Source: Flavobacteriales bacterium UBA1995 | GTDB taxonomy: Bacteria; Bacteroidota; Bacteroidia; Flavobacteriales_D; Sanyastnellaceae | Direction of reading: 5' to 3' | Length of the DNA: 15,475 nucleotides | Assembly: GCA_002336475.1 (NCBI GenBank) | Contig: DDCX01000069.1 | Span: 1-15,475, forward strand | In this document: positions 7,615 through 13,760 of the stretch, piece after piece | Numbering within the stretch: the first letter of the stretch is position 1 | Layout: the number at the start of each line of letters is the position of its first letter | The notes under the pieces: generated by a model | What the model was told of the DNA's origin: nothing | Databases searched by the model: none | Seen by the model: only the letters and a program-made list of their open reading frames with translations | Program-made: the position numbers and the translations under genes

Positions 7615-8213
7615 AGCAGTTGGCCCTCACTCCTCAACGCGCCTTCATGTGGAGCCTGTTCCTTTTGGGCACAGGAATCGCCAGCTGCGGGCCCAAGCCT
7701 GGCACTGAACACCTCGATGCCTTGCAGCGCACCCTCGTCCAACTGGACAGTGCTGAGGCCCTGTACAGGCAAGCACCCCTCGAATCTGCTGCACGTGCTT
7801 TTGCAAAAGCCGACAGTGCTTTGGTCGCCATAGAAGCCCAAATGGTCGGCCTCATCGTCAACCTGGAACAGGGCAAGCCATTTTCGGCACTCGATGAGCG
7901 CCACAGGATGTTGCGCCGACAGCCCGGTCGCCAGCGCAGGATCGAACAAGAACTGGACCGCACGCGCCGTCAAATCGGCCACTTGATCGAAGCCATCGTA
8001 GATGGCGCAACGGTAGACGCCGAAGGCACTCCAATCGACACGGCCTACCTCAACAAATCTGCGGCAGACGAACTGCGCATTGCCGACCACCTCGTTGAAG
8101 AAATAGGCATTGCACTTAAATTCTTAGAACGCGGTACCATCGACCTCGATGTGGTGATTCAAAACGCCGATTCCACTGCACGCGCATTGACCACCATCCC
8201 TACCCAGCCGTGA
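7611..8213 (+). CDS. predicted lipoprotein of unknown function, helical
   Basis: A 200-residue protein I cannot assign to a named family. The ATG lies within the serS stop as ATGA, so it is probably translationally coupled. The N-terminus has basic residues, a hydrophobic stretch (about 12-22) and a perfect lipobox IASC with C26, predicting a lipid-anchored envelope protein. The mature part is rich in Ala, Leu, Gln, Arg and Asp/Glu and looks almost wholly alpha-helical. A basic section around residues 100-125 (RRQPGRQRRIEQELDRTRRQ) may form a coiled coil. Its stop overlaps the start of the TPR gene, suggesting the two products act together. A longer upstream frame is open but would miss the lipobox and overlap serS. 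Confidence 0.85.
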   Translation: MKQLALTPQRAFMWSLFLLGTGIASCGPKPGTEHLDALQRTLVQLDSAEALYRQAPLESAARAFAKADSALVAIEAQMVGLIVNLEQGKPFSALDERHRMLRRQPGRQRRIEQELDRTRRQIGHLIEAIVDGATVDAEGTPIDTAYLNKSAADELRIADHLVEEIGIALKFLERGTIDLDVVIQNADSTARALTTIPTQP

Positions 8214-10030
8214 TGCCATTCAGGACACACCTCTTGGGAGCCGCACTTTGCTGCATGCTCGGCCTAGGCACCGCTTCAGCACAAGGCGACCTGGAGCTGG
8301 CAACGTACTACTACAACAGTGGCGCATTTGAACAGGCCAAATTGTACCTCGATAACCTTTGGAAGAAGGACCCGTCGGTGTATGACATGTACCTGAACAC
8401 CTTGCTCGAACTCGAGGCTTACGAAGAAGCAGAATCCATCGTAAAGTCCCGCCTCAAAAAAAGCCGCGACAAGAGCATGGCCCAGGTAGATCTCGGGTCA
8501 CTTTACCTCAAAATTGGGCAAACCGAAGCCGCCCAAGAAGCCTTCGAGAAGGCGCTCGATGAACTCCCCGCAGGCCGCGGTCCCACCAAGCGTTTGGCAG
8601 AGGCATTTATCAAGCTTGACCAACTGGACCTCGCTTTGGCATCCTACGAGAAGGCCATGCGGAACGCCAAGGACAACTATGGCTACCACTACGAGCTGGC
8701 CAACCTCAAAGGACTTCGCGGCGATTACGAAGGCATGGTCGCCAGCTTTATGGAGCTGCTCCACGAGCGTCCCAATTACTTGCGCACTGTCCAAAACAGC
8801 TTCAACCGGAATTTGCGTGTTTCCGATGATGTTCGCCAAGCAGACATGGTGCGGCGACAGGTGCTCAAGGCCTCTCAAGACCGGCCAGAAGAGACGGTAT
8901 ACCTCGAACTGCTCGTCTGGGTGTTCAACCAACAACGCGACTTCTACAGCGCCATGGCCCACGTCAAAGCCCTGGACCAACGCAAGGGTGAAGATGGAAA
9001 GCGGCTCATGGACCTGGCCGGCGTAGCCGCCAAAAACGGGGACCTCGAAACGGCCTATGAATGTTATGCCCTGGTTGCGGCAAAGGGACCTGCATCGGCC
9101 CGATATGACGCTGCACGCCAAGCCATGCTCAAAGTGCGCACAGAACAGGTCACGGAGAGTTTCCCGCTTGACACCGCGGCAGCAGAAGAACTCGCCATCC
9201 AATACCGCACCACCCTGCGGGACCTTGGGGAGACTCCCGGAACCAGCGGAATCATGTCCGACTGGGCGCAGCTCATGGCCTTTCACCTCAACCGGCCTGC
9301 AGAAGCGGAAGCCATCCTTGACCGGACTGTGAACATGCCTGGGCTTGAACGTGAGGACCGCAACACAGCCAAACTGATGTTGGGCGATGTCCTGGTATTC
9401 CAAGACGATGTTTGGACCGCCTCCTTGCTGTTCAGCCAAGTAGACCTGGACCACAAAGAAGGGCTGCTGGGCCAGCAAGCCAAATACCGCAATGCCAGGG
9501 TCAGTTACTTCACCGGAGACTTCAATTGGGCCCAGGCACAGTTGGACATTCTCAAGGCCAGCACGTCCAAGCTCATTTCAAATGACGCGATTGACCTGAG
9601 CCTGCTCATCACAGACAACTTCAACATGGACACGCTTACAGCGCCCATGGAGATGTTTGCTCGGGCAGATTTGCTGCGCTACCGCAACCAGCTCGACCAA
9701 GCGCTGGCTACACTGGACACCCTCGTGGCCTCATATCCCATGCACACACTCGAGGATGAAGCCCTGCTCATTCGTGCAGAAATTGCGTTGCAACGCGGAC
9801 AATTCGATACCGCCATTGGGCACTACGAAGAGATTATGGAGTTGCATTTCATGGACATCCTCGCCGACGACGCGCTGTTTGGCCTCGCTGACCTTCACGA
9901 AAACCAAATGGGAGCTCCCGATGTTGCCCAAGGGCTCTACGAGCGTTTGCTCAATGAATTTCCCGGGAGCTTGTACGCTGTGGAGGCCAGAAAAAGGTTC
10001 CGTCGCTTGCGTGGAGACATCCTAGAGTAA
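8213..10030 (+). CDS. exported tetratricopeptide-repeat protein
   Basis: A 605-residue protein with a clear signal peptide: basic start, hydrophobic core about 7-20, and cleavage probably after TASA near residue 24. The mature protein begins QGDLELATYYYNSGAFEQA and is a nearly continuous run of helical repeats. TPR-like units are plain in the N-terminal third (for example LGSLYLKIGQTEAAQEAFEK) and again near the C-terminus (for example ALFGLADLHENQMGAPDVAQ), with degenerate repeats between. It should act as a protein-binding scaffold in the periplasm or at the outer membrane. The ATG at 8213 overlaps the previous stop by one base; a GTG one codon upstream (8210) is an alternative. It forms a unit with the lipoprotein and serS. 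The partner and process are unknown. Confidence 0.9.
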   Translation: MPFRTHLLGAALCCMLGLGTASAQGDLELATYYYNSGAFEQAKLYLDNLWKKDPSVYDMYLNTLLELEAYEEAESIVKSRLKKSRDKSMAQVDLGSLYLKIGQTEAAQEAFEKALDELPAGRGPTKRLAEAFIKLDQLDLALASYEKAMRNAKDNYGYHYELANLKGLRGDYEGMVASFMELLHERPNYLRTVQNSFNRNLRVSDDVRQADMVRRQVLKASQDRPEETVYLELLVWVFNQQRDFYSAMAHVKALDQRKGEDGKRLMDLAGVAAKNGDLETAYECYALVAAKGPASARYDAARQAMLKVRTEQVTESFPLDTAAAEELAIQYRTTLRDLGETPGTSGIMSDWAQLMAFHLNRPAEAEAILDRTVNMPGLEREDRNTAKLMLGDVLVFQDDVWTASLLFSQVDLDHKEGLLGQQAKYRNARVSYFTGDFNWAQAQLDILKASTSKLISNDAIDLSLLITDNFNMDTLTAPMEMFARADLLRYRNQLDQALATLDTLVASYPMHTLEDEALLIRAEIALQRGQFDTAIGHYEEIMELHFMDILADDALFGLADLHENQMGAPDVAQGLYERLLNEFPGSLYAVEARKRFRRLRGDILE

Positions 10031-10059
10031 GCGGTCCAAAAACCGCAACAGCATTCCAG

Positions 10060-10965
10060 TCACCCTTTGGCCACCAGGCGCACCCCACTCAAAACCACGC
10101 CCCCAAACAACAGGTGGGGCCAACCGAGCCACTCTCCATCCATCCACCCCCAAAACAAAGCAAACAGGGGAATCACATAAGTGACAGAGCTGGAAAACAA
10201 GGCGTCGGTTCGTTTGATCAGCACATTGAACAGCATCAATGCGGCAGCAGTGCCGACCCAAGCGAGCACCACCACTGCCATCAAGGACTGTTTGGCTTCG
10301 GGGTGACCGGCCACCGCCTGTATCCCTCCAGCCGCAACAAACCCCAGTCCTGCGGGCACGGCGGTCATAGACAAGGCCAGTGCACTGATGCCAATGGCAG
10401 GTACATGGGAAAGTCGGTTGCGCATCACATTGATGCTCAATCCGTAACACGCTGTCGCCAAGACAAGCATGCCCGCAGAACCCCACTGCACCGCACCCGA
10501 TGCGTCCTTGAGCGACATCAGGCCCAGCGCACCGACAAACCCGAGCAGAAGTCCTGCCACCTGCTTTCGGCTCACTGCAGTCCCGTAAAGCCCAATAGCC
10601 AGAACCAAAGTCCAAAGCGGACTGAGTGCATTGAGCATGCCCGCCACTGCACTGGGCAGTTGCTCTTGCGACCAGGCGAACAGCACCGCCGGAAGCAGGC
10701 TCCCTATGAAACCCGTGATCGCCAATGCACCCCAAGTCGAACGGTCCAAACCGCGCATGTACCTCAACGCGACTGGCATCATGACCAGGCCCGCCAAGCC
10801 AATTCGGAGCAAGCCAAGTTGCACCCCATTCATCACGGGACCAGCTTCCTCCGACCAACCAAAGAGGCCAATCTTCATGAGAATAAATGAACTGCCCCAA
10901 ATGGCAGCAAGGAGGAGCAAGAGCAGATAAGGCCAAGCACCATATTTGGTATTCCGGTCGGTCAT
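10060..10965 (-). CDS. EamA/DMT-family membrane transporter
   Basis: A 301-residue inner-membrane protein with about ten hydrophobic segments in two homologous halves, the layout of two EamA domains (about 10-140 and 155-295). The first helix carries AAIWGSSFILMKIGL, the WGSSF-type signature of the family. The second half ends with TYVIPLFALFWGWMDGEWL, matching the conserved P and E/G region of repeat two. Family members export or import small metabolites, such as amino acids or nucleotide-related compounds; the substrate cannot be read from sequence. It stands alone: convergent with the TPR gene (29-base gap) and divergent from the HMA-domain gene, with about 67 bases between the starts in which I see no convincing promoter. 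Confidence 0.9.
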   Translation of the reverse strand: MTDRNTKYGAWPYLLLLLLAAIWGSSFILMKIGLFGWSEEAGPVMNGVQLGLLRIGLAGLVMMPVALRYMRGLDRSTWGALAITGFIGSLLPAVLFAWSQEQLPSAVAGMLNALSPLWTLVLAIGLYGTAVSRKQVAGLLLGFVGALGLMSLKDASGAVQWGSAGMLVLATACYGLSINVMRNRLSHVPAIGISALALSMTAVPAGLGFVAAGGIQAVAGHPEAKQSLMAVVVLAWVGTAAALMLFNVLIKRTDALFSSSVTYVIPLFALFWGWMDGEWLGWPHLLFGGVVLSGVRLVAKG

Positions 10966-11032
10966 CGCGGTTGTTAACAGCCTTTGCCCTTATTTGATGC
11001 AACGCGGGCGGTAAATTGTGCAACGAATATCG

Positions 11033-11449
11033 ATGGCCATGCGCATCTCACCTTCACAAACATCCATCCTAAGCCCAACATCTCAAGTTTGGGTGCTGGC
11101 CATTGGCGCGATGCTCTTCGGAGGATGCAGCCAATGCCCGGTGGACATCGTGCATTCGGACCGCGCAGGCCATGCTGAAGAAACCGTGGCCCAACTCGCC
11201 ATTTCTGGGATGATGTGCGAAATCGCATGCGTTTCCAAGGTGCGCAAGGAGCTTTACAATGTGCAAGGTGTCGCCCATGCCGAGATCCACTTCGACAAAG
11301 ACTTGTCCGTGGACACCGCTTTTGTCGCCTACGACCCGGCCCTTGTCCAACCAGAAGACCTGATCGCTACCGTTCAGGACATTGGCGACGGGTTGTATGC
11401 TGTGAAGTCAGCCGAAGTCATACACTACGCCCCTGAATCGCACCGCTGA
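11033..11449 (+). CDS. predicted lipoprotein with heavy-metal-associated (HMA) domain
   Basis: A 138-residue protein. Residues 18-31 are hydrophobic and end in LFGGC (C32), an imperfect lipobox, so membrane anchoring outside the cytoplasm is likely but not certain. Residues about 52-125 form an HMA-like ferredoxin fold: GMMCEIAC at 59-66, then VRKELYNVQGVAHAEIHFD and a VAYDP strand near 100-108. The metal motif is CxxxC (C62, C66) rather than the classic CxxC; this spacing is familiar in HMA proteins of this phylum. It probably binds Cu(I) or another soft metal. Starts at GTG 11018, ATG 11033 and ATG 11039 are possible; 11033 is chosen as the first ATG. The ctaA start lies 2 bases after its stop, so the pair is probably co-transcribed. 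Confidence 0.8.
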   Translation: MAMRISPSQTSILSPTSQVWVLAIGAMLFGGCSQCPVDIVHSDRAGHAEETVAQLAISGMMCEIACVSKVRKELYNVQGVAHAEIHFDKDLSVDTAFVAYDPALVQPEDLIATVQDIGDGLYAVKSAEVIHYAPESHR

Positions 11450-11451
11450 GC

Positions 11452-12489
11452 GTGTCCCCTTCTGACCGCACCGCACATTGGATTCGGCGCACCTCTCGGT
11501 TCGCCTTTGTGTCGGCCTACCTCGTGGTTCTTGCCGGAAGCATCGTAAGAATGACCGGCTCTGGCATGGGATGTCCCGACTGGCCGCAGTGCTTCGGGCT
11601 GACCATACCCCCTACAGAAGAGGCGCAAGTGCGCTGGCAACCAGGCAATGACTATGGCGCTGGCCGCATGATACTGGAGCGGGATTCCCTTTGGACCGCC
11701 CCTGCCGACCACCTTTCAGGAAGCTCCTTTGAAGCAGACCGCGCCAGTGGACTGTGGCAGCACTACACCCGTCACGACTACGCCCACTTCAACCCGTTCC
11801 ACACATGGGTAGAGTTCATCAACCGTCTCCTCGGGGCCTTTGCTGGACTGCCTGCGCTGCTGCTTGTCGCCCTCTCGGCGCTACTCGGCCTAAGACATGG
11901 CCGCTGGCGGCCACTCGTCCCCGCTCTGGGTGCCCTCTTCGCCCTGGCGTTCGTGGCATGGCTCGGAAAAAAGGTCGTGGACGGCAACCTCATTCCGGGT
12001 TCCATCACCCTGCACATGGTCGGTGCATTGGCCATTTTGGGGCTTCAACTCCTGACACTCAGGGCTGCTGGCGCTCGGGCACCGCGCATTCACAGCCGCT
12101 CCAAAGTATGGATTGCCGCCGCTGCTGTATTGACCTTGGCCCAATTGATCTATGGCACACAAGTGCGCGAGGCCGTGGACCACTTGGTGCACGACAACGC
12201 CGCACGTGAGACATGGCTGGAACTGCTCCCTTCTTGGTGGAAGGGGCACCGCACTGCATTCTGGGCCATCCTGGCCGTACACATGGCATGGCTGTGGCCC
12301 GGCATACAGTCCGGTCGTCCCACACGCTGGGAATGGACCATCATGGCGCTACTCGGGGGTCAGTTCCTCACGGGCCTGGCATTTGGGATGCTGGGAATGC
12401 CTGCCGCGGCCCAGCCCATACACCTGATTCTCGCCGTCGGACTGGTCCTCACGGACGGCTGGTTGCTCGGTGCAAAGCCACTTCGGTAA
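11452..12489 (+). CDS. ctaA: heme A synthase (COX15/CtaA family)
   Basis: Integral membrane oxygenase that oxidises the C8 methyl of heme O to the formyl group of heme A, the cofactor of aa3-type cytochrome oxidases. The 345 residues contain about eight hydrophobic segments. Family marks: RMTGSGMGCPDWPQCFG (33-49, C41 and C47), HTWVEFINRLLGA with H117, E121 and R125, and histidines in or near membrane helices at 188 (ITLHMVGAL), 277 and 324 (PIHLILAVG) that fit the two heme sites. The start is GTG, 2 bases after the HMA gene; an N-terminal basic stretch precedes the first helix. Its last 41 bases overlap the 3' end of the convergent membrane-protein gene. Heme A supply implies an aa3 oxidase elsewhere in the genome. 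Confidence 0.93.
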   Translation: MSPSDRTAHWIRRTSRFAFVSAYLVVLAGSIVRMTGSGMGCPDWPQCFGLTIPPTEEAQVRWQPGNDYGAGRMILERDSLWTAPADHLSGSSFEADRASGLWQHYTRHDYAHFNPFHTWVEFINRLLGAFAGLPALLLVALSALLGLRHGRWRPLVPALGALFALAFVAWLGKKVVDGNLIPGSITLHMVGALAILGLQLLTLRAAGARAPRIHSRSKVWIAAAAVLTLAQLIYGTQVREAVDHLVHDNAARETWLELLPSWWKGHRTAFWAILAVHMAWLWPGIQSGRPTRWEWTIMALLGGQFLTGLAFGMLGMPAAAQPIHLILAVGLVLTDGWLLGAKPLR

Positions 12490-13219
12490 AGCCAACCGTC
12501 AAGGCCCATTGGGCAGCGATATAGGTCCCCATGACCCAGAAGTGCCCATGGGCAATGGGCGCCTCTCCAAACTTTCCGAAAGCCAAAATCATGTCGCTGA
12601 CGACAAATGCTGTCGTGCCCAAGCGCAAGATCCAAACACCTGGACCAGGGGCCATGGTCCAACTCAACAAGGCCATGATGGTGATCACCCCTGCGTAAAC
12701 GGCGATCGCAGGAGCCATCGCCCCCGCAGGACCCCACAAATTGGTCACCACACCTGCAGCTTGCACGGTAATTAAGGCCACTGCCAGAGCTTGGATCCAG
12801 CCCCTTTGGACCGCCCATCCCGACTTGAACAAGTGGCGGAAAGTCGCAATGAACATGACGTGCCCCAACAGAAAAGAAACCAAGCCGATGAGAAACGCCT
12901 GCTCTCCAGAAAAGGTCAAGGCAATGTCACCAACCCAGCACAAGCCCATGGCCGTCCATACGCGGTTGCGCATGGTGGCATCCACCGCACTCCCCAACAA
13001 TGCCAATCCAAACCGGGCAGCCAGCAAAGGCAGCAGCAATCCCTTGGCGCAATCGTGCACCCCTTTCCATTCCTTGGGTGCCCATTCGGATGCTCCACCG
13101 GGAAGTTCGTTGAGGCCAAATCCAGCGGCGACAAACAGCGCAATCACCACAGTCACCAATGCGGCATCCAATGTGCGGTCTGCGCGCATCGTGGGTTCGA
13201 GACTTGGTCCTGAATTCAT
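12449..13219 (-). CDS. YhhN/TMEM86 family protein, putative lysoplasmalogenase
   Basis: A 256-residue membrane protein with about eight hydrophobic segments. Motifs of the YhhN family appear in order: CWVGDIALTF, LLGHVMFIATF, a SDMILAFGKF segment, and TYIAAQWAL near the C-terminus. The conserved D and H residues of the first two motifs are the ones linked to hydrolysis of lysoplasmalogens or related lipids in characterised relatives. Whether this bacterium has plasmalogens is unknown, so the substrate is inference. The frame is open up to an ATG at 13291, but that would include a terminator hairpin. The ATG at 13219 is preferred, with 13189 also possible. The 3' end overlaps ctaA tail-to-tail by 41 bases. 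Confidence 0.83.
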   Translation of the reverse strand: MNSGPSLEPTMRADRTLDAALVTVVIALFVAAGFGLNELPGGASEWAPKEWKGVHDCAKGLLLPLLAARFGLALLGSAVDATMRNRVWTAMGLCWVGDIALTFSGEQAFLIGLVSFLLGHVMFIATFRHLFKSGWAVQRGWIQALAVALITVQAAGVVTNLWGPAGAMAPAIAVYAGVITIMALLSWTMAPGPGVWILRLGTTAFVVSDMILAFGKFGEAPIAHGHFWVMGTYIAAQWALTVGFTEVALHRATSRP

Positions 13220-13234
13220 GAGACCAAGGTGCGT

Positions 13235-13273
13235 AAAAAAGGTGGAGGGCAAACCCCGTTGGGAATGCCCTCC
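13235..13273 (-). terminator. intrinsic terminator for the minus-strand dockerin/fibre operon
   Basis: Read on the minus strand, GGAGGGCA (13273-13266) pairs with TGCCCTCC (13251-13244). Inside, CCC and GGG give a second short stem. The outer stem is followed, after ACC, by six T (13240-13235). It sits 48 bases after the dockerin-like gene stop and 16 bases before the preferred start of the lysoplasmalogenase gene, separating the two transcripts. Confidence 0.75.
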
Positions 13274-13320
13274 TTCAATGAACCAAACCAATTGTTCAAT
13301 TGAAATACTTCTGGCTCAAA

Positions 13321-13725
13321 TCATTCGCAGATCTGGCCGTAATAGCCGAGGATGAAGAGGAGGTCGGGAGCTCCGACTACGCCATCACCGTTGGTATCGT
13401 AATCCCCACAGTCCTCCAGGCATCCGTAGTATCCGAGGATATCCAGAATGTCCGTTGTGGAGACCAGGCCATCGCCGTTGACGTCTCCAGGACAAGGGGT
13501 GTTGTTCTCAGGCTGGTGGAAACCTTGCGTGAGGTACTGATCTGGGATGCTGACCGTTCCAGTGATGGATTGGCCGATCGTTCCGTCAAGGTCGAGGCCG
13601 TCTGCCGTTCCAGCGTGGAAGCCGGAAGTGATGGCGTGGCGCCCGAGAACCGCCTGGGCGGATACCTCTTCGGTGAACAACCCGCATCCGGCGAGCAGCA
13701 TGACGAGGAATAAGATTCGCTTCAT
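13321..13725 (-). CDS. small exported protein with dockerin-like calcium-binding repeats
   Basis: A 134-residue secreted protein. The signal region MKRILFLVMLLAGC contains a perfect lipobox LAGC (C14), yet EEVSAQA at 19-25 looks like a signal peptidase I site, so the anchoring mode is ambiguous. Residues 26-73 (GTIGQSITGTV and YLTQGFHQPE) resemble a short beta-rich segment recurring in exported proteins of gliding Bacteroidota. Residues 78-134 hold two dockerin type I-like loops, DVNGDGLVSTTDILDIL (81-97) and DTNGDGVVGAPDLLFIL (110-126), each with the DxNxDG calcium pattern. C78, C102, C106 and C133 could form disulfides. No T9SS C-terminal sorting domain follows. The gene lies 35 bases downstream of the fibre gene and is probably its operon partner. 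Confidence 0.8.
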   Translation of the reverse strand: MKRILFLVMLLAGCGLFTEEVSAQAVLGRHAITSGFHAGTADGLDLDGTIGQSITGTVSIPDQYLTQGFHQPENNTPCPGDVNGDGLVSTTDILDILGYYGCLEDCGDYDTNGDGVVGAPDLLFILGYYGQICE

Positions 13726-13760
13726 GATTGTGCTGTCTATGGGGTGATCAGGTTCCTCAA

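Noticed and set aside
8498..9478. 326-codon open frame on the minus strand inside the TPR gene
   Set aside because: It lies wholly antisense to a gene with a signal peptide and clear TPR repeats, and its own translation shows no domain or compositional sense.
10031..10046. Small hairpin GCGGT/ACCGC between the convergent TPR and EamA genes
   Set aside because: Only five pairs and no T tract on either strand; too weak to call a terminator.
10022..11023. 333-codon minus-strand frame overlapping the EamA transporter
   Set aside because: It is in another frame of the same strand, rich in Cys, Arg and Trp, and lacks the membrane pattern of the true frame.
12741..13355. 204-codon plus-strand frame across the lysoplasmalogenase gene and terminator
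   Set aside because: It is antisense to a well-supported membrane-protein gene and runs through a terminator hairpin.
13300..13713. 137-codon plus-strand frame opposite the dockerin-like gene
   Set aside because: The minus-strand frame has a signal peptide and two calcium-loop repeats; the opposite frame has none of these.
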